Source of the DNA: Paenibacillus taichungensis
Lineage (GTDB): Bacteria > Bacillota > Bacilli > Paenibacillales > Paenibacillaceae
NCBI RefSeq assembly: GCF_003287275.1
Contig: NZ_QEVW01000003.1
Location: 186,001 to 250,000 of the forward strand
Length of the DNA: 64,000 bases
Direction of reading: 5' to 3'
Below the pieces are notes generated by a model. That model did not search any database. It was not told the DNA's origin and saw only the letters and a list, made by a program, of their open reading frames with translations. How positions within the stretch are numbered: position 1 is the stretch's first letter; each line of letters opens with the position of its first letter. A program made the translations under genes and the position numbers. Below are positions 47,380 through 56,407 of the stretch, in pieces.

Positions 47380-48357
47380 ATGGGTTTTAGGGTAATTAAA
47401 ACCGCAATAGCCGCGCTGATGGCCGTGCTGATTGCAGACTGGTGCGGCTTGCCCGGACCAACATCGGCGGGCTTGTTAGCCATACTAGGCGTTGATGTGA
47501 CACGAAAAAGAAGTATTCGCACCATATCTGCGAGATTTTTCGCTTCCGTAGTGGGGCTTTTATTTGCAAGTGTACTTTTTCACTTTCTTGGCTTCCATTA
47601 TTGGGTGCTGGCGGTCTACATACTGATTGCATTTCCGGTGATAGTTCGGGCCGGATTCAAGGAAGGCATTGTGACGGGTTCTGTCGTGGTTTTCCGGGTA
47701 TTTGGCGGCGGCGAAATGGACGTACATGTGGTTTTGATCCAAATTGGGCTGTTGCTGATTGGTCTCGGTTCCGCGATGGTTGTCAATCTGGCCTATATGC
47801 CGGCAGCGGACCCGCAGATGCTGCGTATTCGCAAAAGAATTGATGAATTATTCTCGGTTATCTTCCAGGAGTTTGCAGCCACGCTGCGCAATCCGAATGA
47901 AGTATGGGCAGGGAAAGAACTGATTGAAGCCGACAAGGCTGTGCTGGGCGGCATTGAAGCAGCCAAACGTTCATTGGAGAATCAGGTCATCCACCCGAAC
48001 GAGGGATGGAGTGTTTACTTTTATATGCGCAAAACGCAATTGGATTCCATCCAGCATATGATGCATCTGGTATCCCAGATCTATCAGAAGATGCCGCATG
48101 CGGAAATGGTATCGGAGCTGTTCGACCAGCTCAGTCAGGATGTTCTCACTGAATCTTACACCGGACGTACAGAAAAACTTCTCGCAGATGTGCAAGAAGA
48201 ATTCAAGCGAATGGAGTTGCCGGATACAAGGGAAGAATTCGAGATTCGTTCCGCGATTCTCCAGCTGTGCCGGGAACTCGCGCTGTATCTGAAAATAGCC
48301 AAGAAGGACAAAGCACCATCTCCGGTATCGGACCGGTCCCAATCTACAAATGAATAA
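47380..48357 (+). CDS. Aromatic acid exporter family protein (DUF939, YqjA-like)
   Basis: A 325-residue protein with four to six membrane spans in residues 1-145 (MGFRVIKTAIAALMAVLIAD; GLLAILGVDVTRKRS) and a long helical C-terminal cytoplasmic domain. This is the ArAE_1/DUF939 layout found in YqjA of B. subtilis. The name refers to a distant relationship with the p-hydroxybenzoate efflux protein AaeB; function in Firmicutes is unknown. ATG follows GGGGAGAGGAAG. It immediately precedes cotE on the same strand. Confidence 0.83.
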   Translation: MGFRVIKTAIAALMAVLIADWCGLPGPTSAGLLAILGVDVTRKRSIRTISARFFASVVGLLFASVLFHFLGFHYWVLAVYILIAFPVIVRAGFKEGIVTGSVVVFRVFGGGEMDVHVVLIQIGLLLIGLGSAMVVNLAYMPAADPQMLRIRKRIDELFSVIFQEFAATLRNPNEVWAGKELIEADKAVLGGIEAAKRSLENQVIHPNEGWSVYFYMRKTQLDSIQHMMHLVSQIYQKMPHAEMVSELFDQLSQDVLTESYTGRTEKLLADVQEEFKRMELPDTREEFEIRSAILQLCRELALYLKIAKKDKAPSPVSDRSQSTNE

Positions 48358-48391
48358 TAGAAAATAGTTGTCACCCTAGACGGATGCCCTG

Positions 48392-48399
48392 CATACACT
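48392..48399 (+). promoter_or_regulatory. SigE-like -10 element upstream of cotE
   Basis: CATACACT matches the SigE -10 consensus (CATACANT). It lies 33 bases before the cotE start. A matching -35 is poor. In B. subtilis one cotE promoter is SigE-dependent. Confidence 0.35.
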
Positions 48400-48432
48400 T
48401 GTAAAGAATGATTGTATGGAGGAGGTTTAAAG

Positions 48433-48993
48433 ATGTCATTGAGTCATAAACATCAATGTAGAGAGATCATCACGAAGGCGATCTGCGGCAAAGGTCGTAA
48501 GTTCTCTACCGTAACACATACCGTGACTCCGCCACATGGTCCGACCAGTATTTTGGGGGCTTGGATTATCAACCACCAATATGAAGCCGTATCAGCGGGG
48601 GACGGAATTGAAGTTATTGGTACTTACGATATCAACATTTGGTATTCCTATGACAAAAATTCACAGACGGATGTAGCCAAAGAAACGGTGTCGTATGTAG
48701 AACATGTGCCTTTGTCCTATCTGGACCCGAAACACCGGGCCGCCACCGTAGAGGTATCTGCGGATGCAACGCAGGAACCTAGCTGTGTGGAAGCCACGGT
48801 GTCGGCAGGTGGAGGCAGCGTAATTATCCGGGTAGAACGGGAATTCGCTGTTGAACTGGTCGCCGAGACCAAAGTATGTGTGAAAGTGTGCACGGATGGC
48901 TGTGGGGATTACGAAGACAAGGATTATGACTACGGCAGTGGCGATGGAGATTATGATGATCTCGATCCCGACCTGCTTGACGATGAGCTGTAA
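48433..48993 (+). CDS. cotE: Outer spore coat morphogenetic protein CotE
   Basis: A 186-residue coat protein that directs assembly of the outer coat around the forespore. The conserved start (REIITKAICGKGRKFS), the PTSILGAWIINHQYEA block and the AVELVAETKVCVKVC block are CotE hallmarks. The C-terminus is an acidic Asp/Tyr-rich tail (DYEDKDYDYGSGDGDYDD), also typical. The start is ATG 48433 after GGAGGAGG. The cotE-mutS-mutL order matches B. subtilis, except for the amidoligase gene inserted between. A SigE-like -10 lies upstream. Confidence 0.95.
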   Translation: MSLSHKHQCREIITKAICGKGRKFSTVTHTVTPPHGPTSILGAWIINHQYEAVSAGDGIEVIGTYDINIWYSYDKNSQTDVAKETVSYVEHVPLSYLDPKHRAATVEVSADATQEPSCVEATVSAGGGSVIIRVEREFAVELVAETKVCVKVCTDGCGDYEDKDYDYGSGDGDYDDLDPDLLDDEL

Positions 48994-49050
48994 GCTCAGC
49001 GATCCGGATTCATAAACTTAAGGTATCATATGCGCCGCAAGCGGCAGTGA

Positions 49051-49073
49051 AGAGGGCGTAAGCCCTCTTTTTT
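49051..49073 (+). terminator. Terminator after cotE
   Basis: AGAGGGC, GTAA loop, GCCCTCT, TTTTTT. Compact and strong; separates cotE from the amidoligase gene. Confidence 0.9.
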
Positions 49074-49106
49074 CATTTTTGGGCGAGTATCGGGAGGTGT
49101 GACAGG

Positions 49107-50357
49107 ATGAATGTGATCGATGAGGCCGAGGAGGCGGTGCGCCGATATGAACGCATGCTCCCTCGTGAACGGGCAGATCGCCTAAAACGATCCGGGATTG
49201 AAGTGCTGGCATCGCAGGGCAGGCGTGACCGGGAGTTGGGTCTGCGTGTACGTTACGAAGTAGAGATATGCTGTCTGCAAGCGATTCGCATCAAACGTAG
49301 GGACACCAGTGGCATGGGTGGAGCACAAGAAAGTGTTTTGGATCGTGAAGCGGCATCATCGTTATTCAAACGCATTGAACGGCTTGCCACCAAAACATTG
49401 TATACGGTTGGATTGGATCACGGCGCTGTAAAACTGGAAGCGTCAGGTAAGAGTGGATGTGCTGTCATCTCGATTGACCCAAGGCCATGGAAGGGCATGA
49501 CGGATCTCTCTGCCATGTACCGTGCAGGCTGGAAACAGCTTCAGTCCGAACTGAATGAAGAGCGGCATCGTAATGCACCCCCCATACTTGGAATGGACCC
49601 TGAATTCCTGCTTGTGCAAATGCCGGAATCCAAAATCGTGCCCGCCTCCAGATTTCTCGAACGAACAGGTGTAGCCGGCTGTGATTCCGTGACGATTAAT
49701 GGACGAAGAATATATCCTGTAGCCGAACTGCGACCTGCCCCCAGCTCTGAGCCGCGCGAGTTATTGGCTCATCTGATGAGAGCCTTTGCGGCCGCATCCC
49801 GCAGCATTAGTGATCACTCGCTGATCTGGCAGGCAGGGGGAATGCCCCAGCGTGGCTTGCCACTGGGCGGACATGTTCATTTCAGTGGTGTTACACTAAA
49901 CGGGGACTTGCTGCGCGCACTTGACAATTATCTGGCGCTGCTGCTTGCCGTTCTTCAGGATCCGCGAGGATCAGGCCGGCGTCCACGTTATGGGGCACTA
50001 GGTGATTTTCGACTGAAATCTTACGGTGGATTCGAATACCGTACGTTACCCAGTTTTCTGGTATCTCCTCTCGTTGCAAAAGGAGTTGTTGCTTTGGCTG
50101 GTCTTATCGCGAGAGGGTACCATCAATTGCGTCAACGTCCATTGGCGAAGGCTGTTATTCATACTGCTTTTTATGAAGGCAACCGTGATGTGATGCAAGC
50201 GCATATTCCGGCACTGCTGGATGACCTGACACAAATGGATGGTTATGAGCGTTATGAACCTTACGCTGCTCCATTAATTAGCCAGTTAAGACTGGGTAGG
50301 ACATGGGACGAGAGTCGGGATATACGTAAACTCTGGAATATTCGAGCAGGTTCATGA
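49107..50357 (+). CDS. Putative amidoligase (COOH-NH2 ligase type 2, phage phiEco32-like)
   Basis: A 416-residue protein whose second half fits the phage phiEco32-like COOH.NH2 ligase family of the ATP-grasp/glutamine-synthetase-like amidoligases: ILGMDPEFLLVQ (acidic metal-binding strand), AELRPAPSSEP, LPLGGHVHFSG and GGFEYRTLPSFLVS (the conserved GGH.HFSG and EYR elements). Such enzymes are predicted to form peptide-like bonds. The first 150 residues have no recognised domain. Its place between cotE and mutS suggests a spore or coat-related crosslinking role, but that is a guess. ATG follows GGGAGGTG. Confidence 0.7.
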   Translation: MNVIDEAEEAVRRYERMLPRERADRLKRSGIEVLASQGRRDRELGLRVRYEVEICCLQAIRIKRRDTSGMGGAQESVLDREAASSLFKRIERLATKTLYTVGLDHGAVKLEASGKSGCAVISIDPRPWKGMTDLSAMYRAGWKQLQSELNEERHRNAPPILGMDPEFLLVQMPESKIVPASRFLERTGVAGCDSVTINGRRIYPVAELRPAPSSEPRELLAHLMRAFAAASRSISDHSLIWQAGGMPQRGLPLGGHVHFSGVTLNGDLLRALDNYLALLLAVLQDPRGSGRRPRYGALGDFRLKSYGGFEYRTLPSFLVSPLVAKGVVALAGLIARGYHQLRQRPLAKAVIHTAFYEGNRDVMQAHIPALLDDLTQMDGYERYEPYAAPLISQLRLGRTWDESRDIRKLWNIRAGS

Positions 50358-50463
50358 AGAGTGGGCACTTTTTTGTTATAATGAGAAAAAAGTCGACTTT
50401 GATCATCGTTACGGAAGAAATGGAACAGCAACCTGTGAGGGAAGCGGCAGATGCCGAAACATG

Positions 50464-50496
50464 AGGCGGTGGCACGATTAAGGTGCCTAACCGCCT
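50464..50496 (+). other. Strong hairpin in the mutS leader
   Basis: AGGCGGT (50464-50470) pairs with ACCGCCT (50490-50496) and GGCAC with GTGCC inside. A smaller CGGCA/TGCCG hairpin lies just before it and CTTCC/GGAAG just after. No T run is present. The roughly 160-base mutS leader is thus highly structured. Confidence 0.5.
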
Positions 50497-50555
50497 TATT
50501 GCTCCTTCCGGGAAGCTTCTCTTCCTGACAACAATGGAACGGATGGAGGATACTC

Positions 50556-53360
50556 ATGGCTCAGTATACGCCAATGATTCAACAATATTTGCAAGTGAAG
50601 GCCGAAGCGCAGGACGCTTTTCTTTTTTTTAGATTAGGTGATTTTTATGAAATGTTCTTTGAGGATGCAGTTAATGCTTCCCGTGAACTAGAAATTACTT
50701 TAACAGCACGCGCAGGTGGGGGAGAAGATAAAATCCCGATGTGCGGTGTGCCTTATCATTCGGCTGACAATTACATACAGCGCTTGATTGAAAAAGGATA
50801 CAAAGTAGCCATCTGCGAACAGATGGAAGATCCAACAGTAACCAAAGGCATGGTACGGCGTGAAATTGTACGAGTTATAACACCCGGTACGGTAATGGAA
50901 GGTAAGACATTGGGGGACAAGTCCAACAACTATATGGTTTGCCTGACAGGGAACCAGAACACACTTGCACTGGCTGCCTGTGACTTGTCCACAGGAGAGC
51001 TCTATGTGACGTCAGTTCCGTACTCGCAAGAGTGGCTCAAGGATGAGATTGGGATCTATGAACCTTCGGAACTGGTGGGGGATGCTGCCTTGCTGGATAC
51101 GGTGGCTACCCAGGCATCTCCAATTGGCCGACCTGTGGTGTATACACCATGGACGAAGAGCAAAGAAGATTTGGTGCGTCAGCAATTCGGCGAAGCGGTA
51201 TGGGCACGTCTGGAGCCTGAACGTCAAGCCTGTATAGCACGTCTTTTCTCCTATTTAAGTGAGACTCAGAAGCGTTCACTTGGCCAATTGACACAGGTTT
51301 CAACGTATGAGCCCGATCACTTTATGATTCTGGACCCCTTTACTCGGCGCAATCTGGAACTGGTGGAAACGGTACGTGAGCGTTCGAAAAAAGGTTCACT
51401 GCTCTGGCTCCTGGACCGCACAGAGACGTCCATGGGTGCCCGGATGCTGCGTCGTTGGGTCGATAAACCATTGCTGCAAAAAGGCAAAATCAATGAACGT
51501 CTGGAAGCGGTAGATACGCTGTATAACCAGTTTATATTGCGTGAAGACCTGCGTGCAGAACTCAAAGACATCTACGATCTGGAACGCCTGGTGGGGCGGA
51601 TTGCCTTCGGTAACGCCAACGGCCGGGATCTGAATGCATTGAAGGTGTCACTGGACAAAATTCCGGGGTTACGTCAGTATTGTGCAACTTCGCCTTCCAC
51701 GACGCTACAGCACATTGCTGGCATTATGGATGATTGCAGTGATTTGCGAGATGCAATTGGTCAGGCAATCGTGGATGAGCCTCCGGTTTCCGTGCGTGAT
51801 GGCGGCTTAATTCGTGAAGGGTACCACGAGCGGTTGGATGAGCTCCGGGAAGCCTCCGTCAATGGTAAGCAGTGGATTGCTGAACTGGAAGCCAGAGAGC
51901 GTGAAGCTACAGGCATTCGCTCGCTGAAAATTGGCTACAACAAGGTGTTTGGATACTATATTGAAATTACAAAGTCGAATCTGGCTTCTCTGCCAGAAGG
52001 CCGTTACGAGCGGAAACAAACCCTTGCCAATGCTGAACGTTATATTACACCGGAGCTGAAAGAAAAAGAGACGCTGATTCTGGAAGCACAGGACAAGATG
52101 GTTGATATTGAGTACGGCCTGTTCGCGGAATTGCGGGAACGGCTTAATCAGGAGATCGCCAGACTGCAAAAACTGGCTGAGCTGGTCGCGGAGATTGATG
52201 TGTATCAATCCTTTGCCGTCATCAGTGCAGAGCGCAATTTCGTACGACCTACATTGACCGATGGTTACGATCTGGTCCTAGAACAAGGGCGCCATCCGGT
52301 AGTTGAAGCAGTGATGCGAGATGGAGCTTTCATTGCCAACAATACTGCGATGCAGAAGGATGAGGCGCGTATTCTGCTGATTACCGGCCCAAATATGGCA
52401 GGGAAAAGTACGTATATGCGGCAGGTGGCACTGATTTCGATTCTGGCGCAGATTGGCTGTTTCGTGCCAGCTGGGCAAGCTGAAGTACCGATAATGGATC
52501 GTATTTTCACACGGATTGGTGCGGCAGACGATCTCATCGGCGGACAAAGTACGTTTATGGTGGAGATGGCCGACATTCAGGTCATGACGGATAAAGCAAC
52601 ACCACGCAGCCTGATTATTATTGATGAATTGGGCCGGGGAACGTCTACCAGTGAGGGAATGGCGATTGCCCAGTCTGTCATTGAATATGTGCACGATATC
52701 ATTGGGTGCAAAGCGCTGGTATCAACTCATTTCCATGAGCTTGCTCATTTGGAAGAGAGTTTGGACAAGTTGGCGAATTACTCGATGGCCGTTCAGGAGA
52801 GCGGGGACAAGGTTAATTTCCTGCGTAAATTGATCGCCGGGGCTGCCAGCAGCAGCTACGGAATCTATTGCGCGCGGCTTGCAGGTCTGCCGGACAGCAT
52901 CATTGAGCGGGCGAATTGCTTGCTGCACGGTTTCGAACATGCGGCGGTTCAGGTTGCGGTTGGAAGTGAATTTGCCGGGCAGGACAAGCAGCAAACGGGT
53001 GATCATGCTCGAGCTGGAGAAGAGTTTCAGTCAACTGACCATTCGTCATTGATTCGGGAGCGGGAATCTGCGGAATCTGTCGAACTCACTGTTGCGACTG
53101 AAGATCCAGCACGGAAACAACTCGCTAATAAACCAACCAGCAAGCAGCAGTCAGTCTCCAAACATGCCGATGTGGTTCAACTGTCCATCTTTGGGGATGA
53201 AGAACCAAGTGTAACTCCGAAAACGGAGGTTGTTGCTCTTGATAAGCCTGCTAGGGAGTTTATTCGTAATATGAAAGATATTGATGTAATGAACATGACG
53301 CCGCTTCAGGCGATGCAAATACTGAATGATCTCAAATTAAAGGCACAGCAATTATCCTGA
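50556..53360 (+). CDS. mutS: DNA mismatch repair ATPase MutS
   Basis: A 934-residue mismatch-recognition protein. The N-terminal mismatch-binding domain has the Phe-x-Glu equivalent in FRLGDFYEMF; connector, lever and clamp domains follow; Walker A is GPNMAGKST (residue 611) and Walker B is IIDELGRGTSTSEG. It is longer than usual (about 860) because of a hydrophilic linker at about residues 805-870. After the linker comes QLSIF (from residue 875), the beta-clamp binding motif, and the C-terminal tetramerisation region. ATG follows GGATGGAGG. It is cotranscribed with mutL, 21 bases downstream. Confidence 0.97.
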   Translation: MAQYTPMIQQYLQVKAEAQDAFLFFRLGDFYEMFFEDAVNASRELEITLTARAGGGEDKIPMCGVPYHSADNYIQRLIEKGYKVAICEQMEDPTVTKGMVRREIVRVITPGTVMEGKTLGDKSNNYMVCLTGNQNTLALAACDLSTGELYVTSVPYSQEWLKDEIGIYEPSELVGDAALLDTVATQASPIGRPVVYTPWTKSKEDLVRQQFGEAVWARLEPERQACIARLFSYLSETQKRSLGQLTQVSTYEPDHFMILDPFTRRNLELVETVRERSKKGSLLWLLDRTETSMGARMLRRWVDKPLLQKGKINERLEAVDTLYNQFILREDLRAELKDIYDLERLVGRIAFGNANGRDLNALKVSLDKIPGLRQYCATSPSTTLQHIAGIMDDCSDLRDAIGQAIVDEPPVSVRDGGLIREGYHERLDELREASVNGKQWIAELEAREREATGIRSLKIGYNKVFGYYIEITKSNLASLPEGRYERKQTLANAERYITPELKEKETLILEAQDKMVDIEYGLFAELRERLNQEIARLQKLAELVAEIDVYQSFAVISAERNFVRPTLTDGYDLVLEQGRHPVVEAVMRDGAFIANNTAMQKDEARILLITGPNMAGKSTYMRQVALISILAQIGCFVPAGQAEVPIMDRIFTRIGAADDLIGGQSTFMVEMADIQVMTDKATPRSLIIIDELGRGTSTSEGMAIAQSVIEYVHDIIGCKALVSTHFHELAHLEESLDKLANYSMAVQESGDKVNFLRKLIAGAASSSYGIYCARLAGLPDSIIERANCLLHGFEHAAVQVAVGSEFAGQDKQQTGDHARAGEEFQSTDHSSLIRERESAESVELTVATEDPARKQLANKPTSKQQSVSKHADVVQLSIFGDEEPSVTPKTEVVALDKPAREFIRNMKDIDVMNMTPLQAMQILNDLKLKAQQLS

Positions 53361-53381
53361 GTATAGGGGAGGGGAAAACCT

Positions 53382-55604
53382 GTGGCGAAAATTCATGTGC
53401 TTGATGAACATATTGCCAACCAGATTGCGGCAGGTGAAGTGGTCGAACGGCCTGCTTCAGTCGTTAAGGAGCTGCTCGAAAACTCGGTGGATGCAGGCGC
53501 CTCCAAAATTGATGTTACGGTGGAAGAAGGCGGACTGCTCCGCATTCGGGTCAAAGACAATGGTTCCGGTATCGAGCCGGAGGATATGGAGAAGGCCTTC
53601 TATCGTCATGCAACCAGTAAAATAGCTCATGGCCGCGATCTGTTCCAGATCACAAGTCTTGGATTCCGGGGGGAGGCCTTGGCGAGTATTGCGGCTGTCT
53701 CCAAAGTGGAAGTATTATCGGCCAGTGGGAATGACGGGCGAGGACGCCGAATCGTGATTGAGGGTGGCAAACTTCTTTCACATGAGGATGAGGCATCACC
53801 TCAAGGCACTGACTTTGAGGTGAAAGAACTATTTTTCAATACGCCGGCTAGACTTAAATATATGAAAACGATCCAGACTGAGCTGGGACATATCTCGGAT
53901 GTTCTTTATCGCATGGCGATGTCTCATCCTAATATCTCGTTCACGCTGCGACATAATGAAAACACGCTACTTCAAACGTTGGGCAATGGGGATTTACTGC
54001 AAGTGGTTGCAGCGATCTATGGAACCAGTGCCGCCAAAGCGATGCTTCCCATTGAGGGGGAAAGTCTAGACTATCGTGTGAGTGGGCTGATCAGTTTGCC
54101 GGAATGGACTCGTGCCAATCGTGGAGGCATGTCAACCATTGTGAATGGACGATTTATTCGGAATTACGGACTCAACCAGGCTATTCTAAAAGCGTATCAT
54201 ACGCTGCTGCCCATTAATCGCTTCCCACTTGTCGTGGTGCAATTGGAAATGCATCCATCCCTGGTCGATGTGAACGTGCATCCGGCGAAGCTGGAGGTTC
54301 GTTTTAGCAAGGAAGCGGAGCTGTACGAGTTTGTGGAAACGACACTGCGTGGAATCTTACGTAAGGAAGTGCTCATTCCCCAGGTAACCAAGCAGCAAAT
54401 CAGACGTGGAGATAATAGTTCCTTTATTCAGGAACAGTTTCTGTTCCCAAGAGGTCCTTTAAAGGACGAATCGGAATCTGCAGGGTATGGGCAACAGGGT
54501 CCATTAGGGAAAACTGCTGGCCTCGATAAAACGACTTCAGAGGACGATGATTTGGATGCTCCGGCTGATGTGGCTCCGTCTAATGTGCAATCAGTTCCTG
54601 ATGGAGCCGGTGAGGGTCAGACGCTGCCGTTGCCTGAAGCCCCACCCGAGATACCACCATCCTATGATCCGTTCGGGATGTTGAGCGGAGATCTAGGATC
54701 TAATGTCCTGGAGCAAAATTATGGTCCTGACGAAAACTCCCATAGCGATCCAGCTGCTTCTACTGTGAGTGGAAGTACGGGTGCTAACGCAGATCGTGCT
54801 GCGAAAAGTGCATTACCTCCAACTGAAGATAAGGGGTTATCTACTTCACAGGCTCAGGCTTCTGCGTATCGTTCTAATTCGGTGAATTCTCCGGTTAGAG
54901 AAGGGCGTTCATCATATAATTCATCTGTAGTGGCTGCAAAAGGAGAGCGGAGCTGGAAGGCTCCAAGTTTACCGGACCCGGCAAGGCTGGCATCCGCCAT
55001 TAAGTCGGATGTTTCCATGCCTGCGTTTCCCGAGCTAAGTCTGATTGGGCAGCACCACGGGACGTACTTGATTGCACAAAATCAAGATGGTCTATATCTG
55101 ATTGATCAGCATGCAGCCCATGAACGGGTGAATTATGAATATTACTACGAGCAGTTTGGCAATCCGGCTCAGGCTTCGCAGGAGTTGCTGCTGCCCATTA
55201 CACTGGAGTTCACACCATCCGAGACCGAAAAGCTCAAAACAAGACTGGCTTGGTTCGAGCAGGCAGGTGTCTATTTGGAACATTTCGGTGGGCAGACCTT
55301 CCGGGTGAGATCCCATCCGTTTTGGTTCCCTAAGGGGGATGAGAAAGACATTATTGAAGAGATGTCAGAATGGGTGCTGAGTGAACGTAGTATTGATGTT
55401 GCCAAGATGCGAGAAGCGGCGTCCATTATGTGCTCCTGCAAGGCTTCCATCAAAGCCAATCAGAAATTGACGGATCAGGAGGCGGAAGTGTTGATTCAGC
55501 GACTAGGTTCTTGCCGTCAACCATATACTTGTCCACACGGGAGACCGATTGTGGTGTCATTTTCAACCTATGATCTGGAGAAATTGTTCAAACGGGTCAT
55601 GTAG
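53382..55604 (+). CDS. mutL: DNA mismatch repair endonuclease MutL
   Basis: A 740-residue MutL with an N-terminal GHKL ATPase (ELLENSVDAG, DNGSGIEPEDM, TSLGFRGEALASIAAV), a long low-complexity linker (about residues 345-545), and a C-terminal endonuclease/dimerisation domain. The metal-binding endonuclease motif is DQHAAHERVNYE (from residue 575). A QELLLP beta-clamp binding motif lies at about 600. CPHGRP near the end completes the zinc site. The start is GTG after GGGGAGGGG. It nicks the new strand after MutS recognises a mismatch. The linker is longer than in B. subtilis (627 total). Confidence 0.97.
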   Translation: MAKIHVLDEHIANQIAAGEVVERPASVVKELLENSVDAGASKIDVTVEEGGLLRIRVKDNGSGIEPEDMEKAFYRHATSKIAHGRDLFQITSLGFRGEALASIAAVSKVEVLSASGNDGRGRRIVIEGGKLLSHEDEASPQGTDFEVKELFFNTPARLKYMKTIQTELGHISDVLYRMAMSHPNISFTLRHNENTLLQTLGNGDLLQVVAAIYGTSAAKAMLPIEGESLDYRVSGLISLPEWTRANRGGMSTIVNGRFIRNYGLNQAILKAYHTLLPINRFPLVVVQLEMHPSLVDVNVHPAKLEVRFSKEAELYEFVETTLRGILRKEVLIPQVTKQQIRRGDNSSFIQEQFLFPRGPLKDESESAGYGQQGPLGKTAGLDKTTSEDDDLDAPADVAPSNVQSVPDGAGEGQTLPLPEAPPEIPPSYDPFGMLSGDLGSNVLEQNYGPDENSHSDPAASTVSGSTGANADRAAKSALPPTEDKGLSTSQAQASAYRSNSVNSPVREGRSSYNSSVVAAKGERSWKAPSLPDPARLASAIKSDVSMPAFPELSLIGQHHGTYLIAQNQDGLYLIDQHAAHERVNYEYYYEQFGNPAQASQELLLPITLEFTPSETEKLKTRLAWFEQAGVYLEHFGGQTFRVRSHPFWFPKGDEKDIIEEMSEWVLSERSIDVAKMREAASIMCSCKASIKANQKLTDQEAEVLIQRLGSCRQPYTCPHGRPIVVSFSTYDLEKLFKRVM

Positions 55605-55621
55605 CTATTTAGGAGGAAGTT

Positions 55622-56407
55622 ATGTATATTACAACCGGTGAAAAGGAAGCAGGCCACCTTGTGGAACGTGCACGAAACCTGGCGGAAACAACAGGAGGGA
55701 CCTATGTACCGCGCAAAAAAATGTCTTTGCCTGCACTGATTGCACATTATGGGATAGATGAAATTGTAGTTGTGCTTCAGGGGAAAGTTCGTTTGTTTCG
55801 TCCCGATTCACCGCTGCTTGAGTTTCACCCCAGTATGGGATTTGTACGAGCCAAACGTGTGTTAAACGGAGAAGCTGATCCGATGCTGGACGCGGGGGCG
55901 ATCCTTGAAGGGGATACCGTTATCGATTGTACAGCAGGATTGGGCACCGATGCACTGGTATTCTCGGTTGCTGTAGGCAAAACTGGTAAGGTCATCGCCT
56001 GTGAAAGCTCCCTGCCACTGTACACGTTATTAGTAGAAGGCATGTCTCAGTATGAGAGCATTAAGCCTGCGGTAAACGAAGCTTTTCGGCGCATTGAGCT
56101 GCGGCATGCGAATCATCTCGATTTGCTGCGTTCCTTGCCAGACCGAAGCTGTGACACGGTTTATTTCGATCCGATGTTCCGTGAGCCAATGCTCGATTCA
56201 AGTGCCATTCAGCCTTTGCGAGATTATGCAAATCCAAGTGCATTGGATGAACAGAGTATTCTTGAAGCGAAAAGAGTTGCCCGCAAGCGGGTAGTTATGA
56301 AAGAGAAGCGCGGCAGCGCGGAGTTTACGAGACTCGGTTTTGAAGTGCACGACCGGGGCAATGCAAAAACACTGTACGGAGTGATTAATGTTGAAAGCGG
56401 AAGCTAA
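55622..56407 (+). CDS. Class I SAM-dependent methyltransferase, RsmJ-like
   Basis: A 261-residue methyltransferase resembling the RsmJ (DUF548) family, whose E. coli member methylates G1516 of 16S rRNA. The SAM-binding site is VIDCTAGLGTDALVFSV (about residues 100-116), and the catalytic-like motif is VYFDPMFREPM (about 180). The N-terminal part is a short alpha/beta extension (GEKEAGHLVERARNLAET). The rRNA target is inferred. ATG follows AGGAGGAAG, 18 bases after mutL, and the end overlaps miaA by 20 bases, so it belongs to the mutS-mutL-miaA operon. Confidence 0.82.
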   Translation: MYITTGEKEAGHLVERARNLAETTGGTYVPRKKMSLPALIAHYGIDEIVVVLQGKVRLFRPDSPLLEFHPSMGFVRAKRVLNGEADPMLDAGAILEGDTVIDCTAGLGTDALVFSVAVGKTGKVIACESSLPLYTLLVEGMSQYESIKPAVNEAFRRIELRHANHLDLLRSLPDRSCDTVYFDPMFREPMLDSSAIQPLRDYANPSALDEQSILEAKRVARKRVVMKEKRGSAEFTRLGFEVHDRGNAKTLYGVINVESGS

